A stretch of 64,000 nt of DNA from Polaromonas vacuolata (GCF_012584515.1 NZ_CP051461.1:2413501-2477500), one strand, 5' to 3'. Shown: positions 45,505 through 55,599, numbered from the stretch's first letter. The notes: generated by a model not told the origin, from the sequence alone. Numbers and translations: made by a program.

Positions 45505-46218
45505 TTAAAACGCAGTAATCCTTTCTGCCCACAACTGCCAAGCGCGCTCGACCTGACCTTCAGTTGTTGCCGCCGCCAACGCGGCTTCGTCTGGATTGAG
45601 AAAAGTAACCGGTCCCAGCGCCGCCGCAGACAGTTGCAGTTTGGCATTGACCTCTGCATAAACTGCACGGTAAACCGCAACTTCTATCGACGGCGCGGTA
45701 GTGGTAGAGCCATGCCCGCGCATCAACACGCAGTTACTACTTCCTAAGGACTGCGCCAAAGCCCGGCCTAAGCCGCTGCTACTAATGAGTAAATCGGTGT
45801 TGCCGCCTGTGTCGCGAATCTCAAACAGCGCAGAACCACTGCCCAAAAAACCACTCATATGAAAAATCGGACGCAAGCGCTGACCAGTCACACCAAACGG
45901 AATTACGTTGGGCGAATGACTGTGCACTACAGACATCACGTCAGGCCTTGCACGATAGATCTCACTGTGAATAAAGCGCTCAAGATAAGAACGCTTATCC
46001 GATGGCTGAGCCAAGTCGCCGTTCAGGTCGTAGACCAAAATATCAGCTGACGTGACCAATCCAGGCGCGCGGTTGCAGGAGAGTAAAAAGTGATTCGGTG
46101 ACTGATCATGCCGCACGCTGATGTGGCCAAAAGCATCCACAATGCCTTGGTCAAAAAGAATACGGTTGGCGAGTGCCAACTTTTGCGACAACGCAGTATC
46201 AGCCAAAGCAATAGTCAT
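45505..46218 (-). CDS. Class II aldolase/adducin family protein
   Basis: 237 residues from ATG 46218 (GGAAA 6 nt upstream). Conserved ILFDQGIVDAFGHISVR, the metal-binding HSHSP (about 104) and the second His in LMRGHGSTT. Resembles the class II aldolase-like proteins found beside Bug receptors; substrate unknown. The pair probably processes and imports related hydroxy-acids, but this is inference. Confidence 0.9.
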   Translation of the reverse strand: MTIALADTALSQKLALANRILFDQGIVDAFGHISVRHDQSPNHFLLSCNRAPGLVTSADILVYDLNGDLAQPSDKRSYLERFIHSEIYRARPDVMSVVHSHSPNVIPFGVTGQRLRPIFHMSGFLGSGSALFEIRDTGGNTDLLISSSGLGRALAQSLGSSNCVLMRGHGSTTTAPSIEVAVYRAVYAEVNAKLQLSAAALGPVTFLNPDEAALAAATTEGQVERAWQLWAERITAF

Positions 46219-46314
46219 GTGATGTTTCCGATTCAACGCAGGGCCAAACCTAAAGCTTAGGTATTTATCAATAAGTATGCGTATGACTTTAATGCGCTAG
46301 ATGCACGGTGAGAT

Positions 46315-46596
46315 TTAAGCCTCTATCCGCACACCCTTCCAAAATGCCACATGGCCTTTAATTTCTTCTGCTTCGGGCTTGGGTTCTGGATAAAACCAGC
46401 CGGCATCAGTATTCATTTCACCATTGACCAGCAGCGAGTAATAGCTAGCTTGGCCTTTCCACGAACACATGGTGTGGTGGTTGCTAAAGGTGATGAAGTC
46501 TCGGTTAAGTGAGGTTTCGGGGAAGTAGTGATTGCCTTCAATCAATACGGTGATGTCGCTCTGCGCAATGACTGCGCCGTTCCAAATGGCTTTCAT
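46315..46596 (-). CDS. DUF427 family protein
   Basis: 93 residues with the full family pattern (KAIWNGAVIAQSD; EGNHYFPETSLNRDF; TMCSWKGQASYYSLLVNG; AWFYPEPKPEA; VAFWKGVRIE). Small beta-rich cytoplasmic protein of unknown function. Confidence 0.93.
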   Translation of the reverse strand: MKAIWNGAVIAQSDITVLIEGNHYFPETSLNRDFITFSNHHTMCSWKGQASYYSLLVNGEMNTDAGWFYPEPKPEAEEIKGHVAFWKGVRIEA

Positions 46597-46787
46597 GGGG
46601 GATTTCTCCTAATCGGTGCTGAAAATGAAGTGCCGAGAAATGCCGGTCTTTGATAATGTATTGTCGTTGCAGCAATGGGACTTTGTATCGAAGACGATAC
46701 AAACAGTCTAAAACTAACCGGTTATATCGGCTGCTCACGCCAACTGGTCACATTGATCGGTGCTATCAAGCGGTCGAATTAACCCGC

Positions 46788-46826
46788 CGCATTAACCAGC
46801 CGCATTAGCCAGCCGCATTAGCCAGC
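46788..46826. repeat. 13-bp tandem repeat, three copies, spanning a stop codon
   Basis: Units CGCATTAACCAGC, CGCATTAGCCAGC and CGCATTAGCCAGC in direct tandem, with a fourth partial (CGCAAGTT). They overlap the last codons and the stop of the glycine-zipper gene (ends 46805). As 13 is not a multiple of 3, a change in copy number upstream of the stop would alter the C-terminus. Confidence 0.85.
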
Positions 46827-47500
46827 CGCAAGTTACGACCTTCGACCAATACCTTCGCACCGACGGGTACAGAGGACGCAATTTCCATATCACGAATGCT
46901 GCCGTCATCCATGCGCACGCGCACCAGATAGACAGTGACTTTTTTCATGTTTTTCTCAACGCTATTGCCAGCATAAGCTCCACCAGCTACACCCAGCACA
47001 GTGGCGGCAGTATTGCCTCGCCCACCGCCTATCTGATTACCCAATAAGCCGCCCAAAATACCGCCAGCAATAGTGCCCACACCCACTGTCGTATCACCCA
47101 CAGTCACGCCATTAACTTGGCCTTGGCGCTGCACGCTGCTGACGCTTTCGACCGTGCCGCAGTTCTTGCAAGCAGCTGTTGCTGGAACGGCTGGCAAAGG
47201 CACGGGTTGGCTGCTTGGCTTTATGGATTGAGATGGCTTTGAGGTTTGATGTGCAGCGTCAGGACGACTGGATTTGTCGGCCTGACTGGTAAATGGCGCA
47301 ATTGTGGGTGCGGCCGCAAGAGTCGACTCAGATGCCAGCGCACCAGCAGCAGCAGTGCGCGCTTCTAAGCGGTTATTCATCAGCGTAGCGGCCAAAACAA
47401 TGACCGCAACCCCGAGCAAAACTATCAGCGCAATCAAGAGCTGATAACGCGACCTGACTGAGGATGAATGAGATTTATCACTGTCTGAATCACGGTCCAC
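46805..47500 (-). CDS. Glycine-zipper (2TM) envelope protein
   Basis: 231 residues. An N-terminal membrane span (about 19-42, LLIALIVLLGVAVIVLAATL) is followed by a Ser/Pro/Ala-rich linker to about 110 and a CKNCGTVESV segment. The glycine-zipper (VGVGTIAGGILGGLLGNQIG, then GGAYAGNSVEK) and a C-terminal beta domain (VYLVRVRMDDGSIRDME) follow. Similar to SlyB/17-kDa-antigen-type proteins, but anchored by a transmembrane helix. Structural or envelope-stress role inferred. Confidence 0.88.
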   Translation of the reverse strand: MDRDSDSDKSHSSSVRSRYQLLIALIVLLGVAVIVLAATLMNNRLEARTAAAGALASESTLAAAPTIAPFTSQADKSSRPDAAHQTSKPSQSIKPSSQPVPLPAVPATAACKNCGTVESVSSVQRQGQVNGVTVGDTTVGVGTIAGGILGGLLGNQIGGGRGNTAATVLGVAGGAYAGNSVEKNMKKVTVYLVRVRMDDGSIRDMEIASSVPVGAKVLVEGRNLRLANAAG

Positions 47501-47867
47501 GGTAAACCCCTAAAAGCAAAAAACAATTTTGACTTTTCTCATGCACTTTTAATGTAGGACATAGCTGCTTAAAGCCTAGGTCATTAGCTTGTCACTAAGC
47601 AACAGAAATAAAAGCAGCCACGGGGCAGGTCTGAGAAAAAATATCGCTAATGCATCAGTCTAGTAAACCAAGCAATACCCTGACTGCACATATAAGCTTG
47701 ACTGACTTAGCTTGACTGACTTAGCTGGCTGTGCAGCGCATCGAGGTACATGAGCGGTTAAAAAATCAGCTTAACGAGATACGCATAATTAAATTCGCTT
47801 AGGTGAGCGCTTTAGTTAGCGCTTTGGAAATAAGATTTAAAGCGAGTTAGAACAGGCCTAAAAATAG
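47501..47867. other. Intergenic region with short tandem repeat
   Basis: No gene seen. It contains two direct copies of the 14-bp unit AGCTTGACTGACTT at 47695-47708 and 47709-47722, followed by a decayed third start. It separates the divergently unrelated glycine-zipper and kinase genes (both minus strand), so it should hold the glycine-zipper promoter. Confidence 0.6.
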
Positions 47868-48983
47868 TTACTTAGCAACGACTATGCTCGGCCAAGTAAA
47901 TCTAAACGTACAGCCATTTAATCCGTTGGATTCAAGTTTTACCCGTCCCCCTACAGATTCAATCGATTTTTTCACTAAAGCCAATCCAATGCCGCTGCCT
48001 TCGATTTCATCACGCGGTCTGAGCGTTTGAAACATTCCAAACACTCTGTCTTGATGTTCAGCGCTGACGCCTGGTCCGTCATCACGGACAAAAAATTCAA
48101 TGAAATTTCCTTTTTCTTCGGCAGAAATCCAAATATTGCCTGACGCTTTATCGTGATGTTTAACGACGTTGCTAATCAGGTTACGAAAAACCAGCTCAAG
48201 CGGAACTTTATACGTCACCACAATAGGCATATTTTCAGCCCTGTAAAGGGTGAAGTTTTTGTTAGACACACACAGGTCATAGATGTCATCGACTAAGGCA
48301 TATGTATTGACAGAAACTGCATCATCAACTGAACGACCGACACGCGAGTAAGCGAGTAAATCTCCAAGGAGCCGTTCCATACGATCAATACGGCTGCGCA
48401 TTAAACGAAGATGCTCTTTGGTTTGGTCGTTGATGTCGTCTCCCAAGTCTTCTGTGATCCAACTAGCGAGTTGATCAATTCCACGCAAAGGAGACTTGAG
48501 ATCATGCGAAGCGCTGTAGGTGAAGGTATTGAGCTCACCATTAATTCGCGTTAGCTCATCGAGAAGTTGTGCCTGTTTTTGAGCCGCTAAAACCGATTCG
48601 GTCACGTCAAAATTCACACCAAACATTTCGACTGTGACGCCCGCATGATCCAAAATACTGCCGGCTACTGCCTTGAGGTAGCGCGTCTCACCGCTTGGTG
48701 TGAGGATTCGAAACGTGGTGTCAAAAATCCGCACGCCAGTAATAGCGTCTTGCAATTCACGCTCACAACGTGCCCTATCGTCGGGATGCAAGCTGTCTAC
48801 CCACAATGAAATTTTTTGCACGCCGTACTCAGTATTTCTCCCGTACAACTTATACATCCACCGGTCCCAGGTCAAGGACTGAGTCGCAAATTTATACTCC
48901 CAAAATCCCAGCCCAGCTGCATCTGCAGCATTTGAAAATCGTTTGTTAATTTCTAAAAGAGTTTGCTCATGGTTTTTACGCTC
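47868..48983 (-). pseudogene. PAS-histidine kinase gene, 3' part (kinase core), IS-interrupted
   Basis: About 372 codons from the IS edge. A PAS/PAC domain (FWEYKFATQSLTWDRWMYKL; RYLKAVAGSILDHAG) is followed by a HisKA dimerisation domain with SASHDLKSPLRGIDQ (phospho-His) and a HATPase_c with FRNLISNVVKHHDK (N box), FVRDDGPGV (G1) and GSGIGLALVKKSIE (G2). The H box and bacteriophytochrome-like HisKA fit Cph1-type kinases that pair with small Rcp1-like receivers, one of which is encoded at 53217. Its native start lies in the part at 50073-51287; the apparent N-terminus MHFKLESAE is read from the IS. Confidence 0.9.
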
Positions 48984-50072
48984 GGCGGATTCAAGCTTGA
49001 AGTGCAACCGTATGCTGATAGGACTCTAACTGTTCCATAAAAACCTGATGCGGCGTTCGATACCCTAAACATTTTCTAGGACGATGATTGAGCCTGTGCA
49101 TCGCTAAAGCAATGTCATCGTCGGTTATGCAATTAAAGCGCATCCCCTTTGGGAAAAACTGGCGAATCAAACCGTTCATATTCTCGTTCGCCCCACGCTC
49201 CCACGAGGCGTATGGATGGGCGAAAAAGAAATCTGCACTCAGCGCAGAAGCTATTCGTTCATGCTGGGCAAATTCCTTGCCGTTATCAGTCGTGAGAGTG
49301 TGCACGCAATGAGCGAACGGTTTGAGTAAAGTGATTAACGCGTCCCCTACGGCTTGCGCTGTTTTGAATGGCACGTGGAAAATTATTGAATAGCGAGAGA
49401 CACGCTCATTAATCGTCACTAGTGCTTGCTTCTGCCCGGCACCAATCACCAGATCAGCCTCCCAGTCGCCAAAGCGCGCACGCTCAAGCACGATGTCGGG
49501 TCGCAGTTCTATTGAGACCTGGTGAGAGATGGTGCCGCGCCGTTCACGGCCACTGCTGCGTTTTTTTCGCGTCTTCTGGCAACGCAGTGTTTTATGCAAG
49601 GTGCCGCCCGCGCGTTTGTCAGCGTAGATGTACTGGTAAATGCTCTCATAGCTAACACCGGGTTGGTGGCTAGCTTCGAGGTGGCCGCTGATTTGCTCGG
49701 GGCTCCAAGCCTCAGCCAACTTTTCCTCCACTACAGCCCATGTCGAGTCAGCAACTCTAGGACTATTGGCGCAGGCAAGTCTACGTTCTTGGGCTTTGTC
49801 ATTTGCCTGCTTAGGGCGATAGCCTCGTAGACCGCGGTTACGACGCAACTCACGGCTGATGCTCGATTTATCACGGTCCATCATTTTTGCAATTTCACTT
49901 TGATTGAAGTTTGCTTTGACGAGGATTGCAATCTGGTAACGTTCGTCACGGGTGAGGTGTGTGTAAATCATTCTGGGCAACTTTGACTTGGTAGTCGGGA
50001 AGCTTGGATGCTCTCACATCTCACCCACCCGTACGGTTAATTTCAAAGTTGCACTTCAGACTTGAATCCGCG
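48984..50072 (-). mobile_element. IS30-family element, copy D (inserted in a histidine kinase gene)
   Basis: Complete 1089-bp element flanked by the 3-bp duplication CTC (48981-48983 and 50073-50075). Same subtype as copies A and C and apparently identical to C. Removing it with one CTC restores the kinase frame (DITERKNHEQ). Confidence 0.95.
48991..49980 (-). CDS. IS30-family transposase (copy D)
   Basis: 329 residues, same protein as in copy C: helix-turn-helix plus intact DDE motifs (GDWEADLVIG, TTDNGKEFAQ, ERGANENMNG), with the seven-A tract intact. Start TTG 49980 or ATG 49971. Confidence 0.95.
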   Translation of the reverse strand: MPRMIYTHLTRDERYQIAILVKANFNQSEIAKMMDRDKSSISRELRRNRGLRGYRPKQANDKAQERRLACANSPRVADSTWAVVEEKLAEAWSPEQISGHLEASHQPGVSYESIYQYIYADKRAGGTLHKTLRCQKTRKKRSSGRERRGTISHQVSIELRPDIVLERARFGDWEADLVIGAGQKQALVTINERVSRYSIIFHVPFKTAQAVGDALITLLKPFAHCVHTLTTDNGKEFAQHERIASALSADFFFAHPYASWERGANENMNGLIRQFFPKGMRFNCITDDDIALAMHRLNHRPRKCLGYRTPHQVFMEQLESYQHTVALQA

Positions 50073-51287
50073 CTCAGTAATATCACGTGTGATTTACACA
50101 AAACCTAACAAAGCGCCTGTGTTATTTAAGATGCTATTAATAATCACACTGGCATAAAATTTGGAACCGTCCTCGCGCAAACGCCAGCCTTCGTCTTCAG
50201 AATATCCATATTGACGCGCGTTTGAAAGCTGGTCGTTAGCGCTTTGAATTGAACGTTTGTCCTTACCTATAAATAATGAAAAATGCTTTCCAAGCACATC
50301 AGATTTTTGATAGCCCTTAAGGCGCTCAGCGCCTAAATTCCAATTAGTGATGTGACCTAATTCATCCAGCATGATGATGGCGTGGTCATGAATGCTGTCG
50401 AGCATGGAGCGCAGTTGCAAGTCATTTTGCTGAATCTGACCTTCCAACGCTTTTCGCGCAGACATGTCAACAATTGAGACCAGCATTTTCGTGCCTTGGG
50501 GAGTACTAATTGGATTGATTCCAATTTCGATAGGAATTTCACTACCATCTTTACTACGTCCAAAAATATTTCTAATCATTCCAATGGAAGTGGTTTCAGA
50601 TTTTTCTACAAATCTACGCCAATTTTTCGCATCACTATCCTTGAAACGATTTGGAAATAAGACCGAAATAGGCTGACCCAAAAGTTCTGCATCGGTATAG
50701 TCAAAGTACTCTTCAACGCGTTTATTAATTTGCTCAATTTCATCACGTTGATTAATGACAATAATGCCGTTGGGTGCGTTTTCAAGTATTTGGCGCACCT
50801 GAGAATTTGCGATGACACTTATTAATTCGTTATTTTTCAGAAGAATTCGTCGTATTGATCCAAACGACAAAATAATGACTAACGCATTGATCAGGAAAAA
50901 AGCATTGGCCCAAACCAGCTCTTTATGAAACGCGAACGCCATATGTCCATAAGGTGGAAATAAAAAATAAGTGATGAAGAATGCACAAATTAACGCCGTC
51001 ACTGCACCGGCAACGCGTCCCGCGGCAAATGCAGCAATCGCAACTGCCGGATAAAATGTCACATATTGAAGACCTGCGGTATCCGGCGCAAGCAGATTTC
51101 TCACAGCTAGAGCCGTCACAGAAAGAATGACTGAAATCAGAAGTCCGCGAAAAAAATTGGTATTGACACGCAGATTCTTCATTAGAAACTTATCAAAAAA
51201 ATTCGCGTCCTCATCATTTAATATTTCATGTGATGCTGGCAGATGAATAAATTCTCTATCGAGAACTGGGCTGTTATTTTTTTTCAT
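50073..51287 (-). pseudogene. PAS-histidine kinase gene, 5' part (membrane sensor), nonsense codon plus IS
   Basis: The open part is 397 residues. A DUF4118/KdpD-like membrane domain (about 40-150: GLLISVILSVTALAVRNLL; YPAVAIAAFAAGRVAGAVTA) is followed by two PAS domains (about 165-290, ILENAPNGIIVINQRDEIEQ; and about 290-397). It ends LGFV-TAA at 50094-50096. Codons after the stop read ITRDITER and run on into the 3' part. LGFVKITRDITER is the usual PAC sequence, so TAA probably replaced an AAA Lys codon. The gene is thus broken twice: by a point mutation 18 bp from the IS and by the IS itself. Confidence 0.88.
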
Positions 51288-51475
51288 TAATATCTTTTCT
51301 TGATATACAAATTTAAATATGCCTTAGACATGTTATTTTTTTTTGGATTACGAATTTCAATTCGCAAAAACCCATTTTCTTGTGGTTTACTAAAAATGAA
51401 TCTAGTCAATCGCTTTAATGTCGAGCTCTACTGCTCAGAAGTTCAGAAGCTCAAAAACTCAGTGCTGCGTGTCGC

Positions 51476-53215
51476 TTAATTCACACAAGTCGCAGCAAAT
51501 TTTGCGATAAATGCAGATTCAAAATCACTGGCAGGCACGGGTCTGGAGTAGTAGTAGCCTTGTAGAAGATGACAACCGTGCAGGAGACAAAAATCAGCTT
51601 GCGCGGCATTTTCAATACCTTCCGCCACAACCGTCAATCCAAGTGTTCTTGCAAAGTGAATCATGGCGGCGAGTAACCGTTCTGAGGTCTCTCCTTGACC
51701 AACGCCGGAGACGAAACTACGGTCAATTTTCAGGATATGAACAGGAAATAGTTTGAGGTGCTCAAACGACGAAAAACCTGTGCCAAAGTCATCGAGAGCC
51801 AAGCGCACACCCATGCCCGCGATGGCGGACAGCAAACTAGCGATCTTGTGGGGATTAGAAATCAGAACGTTCTCTGTAATTTCCAGCTCTATGCAACCTG
51901 CGGGCAAGCCACTAAGGTCAATGGTGCGCTTCAAACTATCTAATAAATCCTCATCCTGCAATTGCATTGCAGAGAGGTTTACAGAGACACCAAATTTCAG
52001 ATCGGTTAAAGGATAGCGAGTCCTCCAATCTTGCAACTGATGGCAGGCAGTATGTAGCACCCATTGATCAATCTCGCACATCAAACCCAGCTCTTCAGCA
52101 AGGCCAAGAAAGCTGCCGGGAAACAACAAACCCATTCTCGGATGCTCCCAGCGAATCAGCGCTTCCAAACCACCTAGCGAGCCGTCTTTAGCGTTGACCA
52201 TGGCCTGAAAATAGACTCTAAACTCATTGTTGACTAAGGCGCTGCGCAGGTCTCGCTCCAAAATTGCTCGCTCAAGTAGGCTTTGATGCAACTGGTCAGA
52301 GTAAAAATGGCTTTGGTTGCTTCCTGCCTGCTTGGCGCGATACATGGCGATATCAGCGCAGCGCATCAAATCAACTTTGTTGTTGGTGTAGTCACCAAAA
52401 ACTGAAATACCTATGCTGGTGGTGACACGCCACCTAACATCGTTAAACACCATGGGTTCGATAAAACTAGAGACAATACGATTTGCCAGCAATGCTGCCT
52501 GATCGTCGTATTCCAAGTCTTGAGCCAAAATCACAAATTCATCGCCGCCAAGACGCGCCAACACATCGCCATCACGAACAACCGACTTCAAACGCGTAGC
52601 CACTTCAATCAGCAATTGATCACCCGCTGCATGGCCAAAAGTGTCATTCACACATTTGAATTTATCGATGTCTAAAATTAACACCGCAAGACGCCCACCA
52701 TTTTGTTGACATTTGGAGACGGCCAATTCCATCGCGCGTTCAAAGTCGTAACGATTGGCCAATCCGGTGAGGCCATCGTGCTCAGCCAATCGGCGTAACT
52801 GTTCACGACTACGCTTTAAATCGCCTTCCAATCCCTGTCGATACTGGGCTTGCCGCACGGCTCGCATCAACCGACGGGGATTGACTTCATCTTTAAGTAA
52901 GAAATCTTGCGCTCCACCCTCAATGGCTTGCTCTGCCAGCACGGGATTTTCCTGACGACTGAGCATGACAACAGTTGATTCAACGGATTGGTTTTGTCTC
53001 AGGATGTTGAGCACATCGAGACCATCTCGGTCCGGCAAACTAAAGTCGAGCAAGATGACATCAAAAACTCTGTCTCGCGCAAATGCAATACCTTCCGTCC
53101 CTGTTTTAGCTTCCACCACGTTGACCGGTAGCGACGCATGCTTTAGAGCACGGCGTATTGACATACGGTCAACTTCGTCATCATCAATGATGAGAACTTC
53201 CAACGCAGCGACCAT
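51476..53215 (-). CDS. Response regulator with GGDEF and EAL domains
   Basis: 579 residues from ATG 53215 (one base after the stop of the upstream receiver gene). Receiver domain (about 1-120; VLIIDDDEVDR, phospho-Asp in VILLDFSLPDRDG), GGDEF domain with intact LARLGGDEFVIL (about 225), and EAL domain with GLEALIRWEHP (about 365) and LDDFGTGFSS. Both the cyclase and the phosphodiesterase motifs look functional, so it can change cyclic di-GMP in either direction. Likely partner of the broken kinase downstream, so it may now lack its normal input. Confidence 0.93.
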   Translation of the reverse strand: MVAALEVLIIDDDEVDRMSIRRALKHASLPVNVVEAKTGTEGIAFARDRVFDVILLDFSLPDRDGLDVLNILRQNQSVESTVVMLSRQENPVLAEQAIEGGAQDFLLKDEVNPRRLMRAVRQAQYRQGLEGDLKRSREQLRRLAEHDGLTGLANRYDFERAMELAVSKCQQNGGRLAVLILDIDKFKCVNDTFGHAAGDQLLIEVATRLKSVVRDGDVLARLGGDEFVILAQDLEYDDQAALLANRIVSSFIEPMVFNDVRWRVTTSIGISVFGDYTNNKVDLMRCADIAMYRAKQAGSNQSHFYSDQLHQSLLERAILERDLRSALVNNEFRVYFQAMVNAKDGSLGGLEALIRWEHPRMGLLFPGSFLGLAEELGLMCEIDQWVLHTACHQLQDWRTRYPLTDLKFGVSVNLSAMQLQDEDLLDSLKRTIDLSGLPAGCIELEITENVLISNPHKIASLLSAIAGMGVRLALDDFGTGFSSFEHLKLFPVHILKIDRSFVSGVGQGETSERLLAAMIHFARTLGLTVVAEGIENAAQADFCLLHGCHLLQGYYYSRPVPASDFESAFIAKFAATCVN

Positions 53216-53216
53216 A

Positions 53217-53654
53217 TTATTTAACCGGAAGCTCGACAACCCGACAGTAATGATCCAGCATCTCCATCACCCGCACAAACCCGTCGCCCAAATGGGTTTT
53301 GACAATATAGCCAGCAACATTTTTTGAATAAGCAGCAACTTTATCTTGCTCATCTTGAGAGGTTGTTAAAACAAAAACCACGGCCTTGGCCAGCGCCTCG
53401 TCTCTGCGCAGTTCAGACAGCATTTCTATGCCGTTCATCAGTGGCATATTGATATCCAGCAAAATCATGTACGGGCTTGGAACCGCGTCTACAGTCCTCA
53501 AAAGCGCGAGTGCTTCTACACCGTTGCGAGCGCGCACAACAAGATTGTCAATCTTCAGCTTAGTCAGTGCCCGTCTGACCCCCATCACATCTACATCATC
53601 ATCATCAACAAGCAAGATGGTGACGGGTTTATTTGTTTGTGGCTCATTGACCAT
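53217..53654 (-). CDS. Single-domain response regulator, Rcp1-like
   Basis: 145 residues, only a receiver: VTILLVDDDDVDVMG (acidic pocket), phospho-Asp in MILLDINMPLMNGIEML, Thr/Lys late motifs in VFVLTTSQDEQDK and GYIVKTHLG. Matches the Rcp1 type that accompanies phytochrome-like kinases. It is the first gene of the set receiver, Rec-GGDEF-EAL, then kinase. Confidence 0.93.
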   Translation of the reverse strand: MVNEPQTNKPVTILLVDDDDVDVMGVRRALTKLKIDNLVVRARNGVEALALLRTVDAVPSPYMILLDINMPLMNGIEMLSELRRDEALAKAVVFVLTTSQDEQDKVAAYSKNVAGYIVKTHLGDGFVRVMEMLDHYCRVVELPVK

Positions 53655-54510
53655 TCAAAATTTCCTTGGCTTGAGCATTTGTTATCTTCAATTTTAATCA
53701 GTAAATATTGATTAAATTTAGATAAAATCAAAAGTATGAGATAAATATAGCCTAATTCATTATTGATAATAAATTTGAAAATAATGCAAATTTCTATCAA
53801 TTTCATTAAAAATGTATATTTGTAATGAGCCAGTAAGGCAACTAAAGTGCATAAGGTCTTTAGCGATCTGGAATAAAAAGCTCCATGCTAAAAGTCCTAA
53901 CTATTTCGCTCACAAAGCAAAAGTCATCAGGTGGCGATGCTTTTCCACACTGAATTTAATTAAAGTTTATGCGCAGTTGATTTGAATAGACGAATTTAAC
54001 AAGCATCAGCTGCAAGTCATCAAACGTTGCAATGCAGGGTAAGCAATCGGGCCCTATGCAAGGACATTCAAGACAAAGCGTGGAGCGGAATTGATACCGT
54101 CCATTTATGCTTTTCAAGCAGGAAAATCATCTAAAAGATTTAAGCGGTAGATGGAATTAACTATAGAAAAAATTAAGCTTTAGCCCACGGACGAGAGCAG
54201 AAAACGATCAAAAAAAGTTTACAAGAATCAATGCGTTCAAGGCGGTCTTCAAATAGCCAAGATTACATACGCCACTACAACGCTTTTTTTCTCAAAAGTT
54301 ACGCCGACAAAATGTCAAAGCATAGCCAGTTGATGTCTAAAAACTAAAGCCAGCTGTGCGAATGGGTGGCATCGACCCTAGGCACTCTGCCCGGCTTCTC
54401 CAGCCATCCAAATTCACAGCCAGCGCTTTGGGCATGCAAAACTTATCGAATCCAGTTGTAAATTAACGACTCTAGCCGCATCCCATAGACACGATGTTTA
54501 GCTATAACCT
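53655..54510. other. Long intergenic region, no intact gene
   Basis: About 850 bp. The first 170 bp are very AT-rich and should contain the receiver promoter. The remainder (about 53830-54510) is of mixed composition with stop codons in all frames and no recognised motif. It may be a decayed gene, but I cannot identify it. Confidence 0.5.
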
Positions 54511-55599
54511 GGCGGATTCAAGCTTGAAGTGCAACAGCGTGTTAGTTGGACTTTAACTCTTCCATAAAAACCTGATGCGGTGTTCGATACCCCAAACATT
54601 TTCTAGGACGATGATTGAGCCTGTGCATCGCTAAAGCAATGTCATCGTCGGTGATGCAATTAAAGCGCATCCCCTTTGGGAAAAACTGGCGAATCAAACC
54701 GTTCATATTCTCGTTTGCCCCACGCTCCCACGAGGCGTATGGATGGGCGAAAAAGAAATCTGCACTCAGCGCAGAAGCTATTCGTTCATGCTGAGAAAAT
54801 TCCTTGCCGTTATCTGTCGTGAGTGTGTGCACGCAATGAGCGAATGGTTTAAGTAAAGTGATTAACGCGTCCCCTACGGCTTGCGCTGTTTTGAATGGCA
54901 CGTGGAAAATTATTGAATACCGAGAGACACGCTCGTTAATCGTCACTAGGGCTTGCTTCTGCCCGGCACCAATCACCAGATCAGCCTCCCAGTCGCCAAA
55001 GCGCGCACGCTCAAGCACGATGGCGGGTCGCAGTTCTATTGAGACCTGGCGAGAGATGGTGCCGCGCCGTTCACGGCCGCTGCTGCGTTTTTTTCGCGTC
55101 TTCTGGCAACGCAGTGTTTTATGCAAGCTGCCGCCCGCGCGTTTGTCAGCGTAGATGTACTGGTAAATGCTCTCATAGCTAACACCGGGTTGGCATCGAG
55201 CTTCGAGGTGGCCGCTGATTTGTTCGGGGCTCCAAGCCTCAGCCAACTTTTCCTCCACTACAGCCCATGTCGAGTCAGCAACTCTAGGACTGTTGGCGCA
55301 GGCAAGTCTACGTTCTTGGGCTTTGTCATTTGCCTGCTTAGGGCGATAGCCTCGTAGACCGCGGTTACGACGCAACTCACGGCTGATGCTCGATTTATCA
55401 CGGTCCATCATTTTTGCAATTTCACTTTGATTGAAGTTTGCTTTGGCGAGGATTGCAATCTGGTAACGTTCGTCACGGGTGAGGTGTGTGTAAATCATTC
55501 TGGGCAACTTTGACTTGGTGGTCGGGAAGCTTGGATGCTCTCACATCTCACCCACCCGTCCGGTTAGTTTCAAAGTTGCACTTCAGACTTGAATCCGCG
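54511..55599 (-). mobile_element. IS30-family element, copy E (second subtype)
   Basis: Complete 1089-bp element flanked by the 3-bp duplication CCT (54508-54510 and 55600-55602); the fourth base outside differs (A vs G), which fixes the duplication at 3 bp. It carries many substitutions relative to A, C and D and shares them with copy B, so it represents a second subtype. Confidence 0.95.
54542..55507 (-). CDS. IS30-family transposase (copy E)
   Basis: 321 residues. Same domains and DDE motifs as copies C and D, but with subtype differences (AILAKANF, EARCQPG, GGSLHKTL, ELRPAIVL, GKEFSQHER) and a shorter, different C-terminus (FMEELKSN). Uninterrupted; probably active. Start TTG 55507 or ATG 55498. 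Confidence 0.94.
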   Translation of the reverse strand: MPRMIYTHLTRDERYQIAILAKANFNQSEIAKMMDRDKSSISRELRRNRGLRGYRPKQANDKAQERRLACANSPRVADSTWAVVEEKLAEAWSPEQISGHLEARCQPGVSYESIYQYIYADKRAGGSLHKTLRCQKTRKKRSSGRERRGTISRQVSIELRPAIVLERARFGDWEADLVIGAGQKQALVTINERVSRYSIIFHVPFKTAQAVGDALITLLKPFAHCVHTLTTDNGKEFSQHERIASALSADFFFAHPYASWERGANENMNGLIRQFFPKGMRFNCITDDDIALAMHRLNHRPRKCLGYRTPHQVFMEELKSN

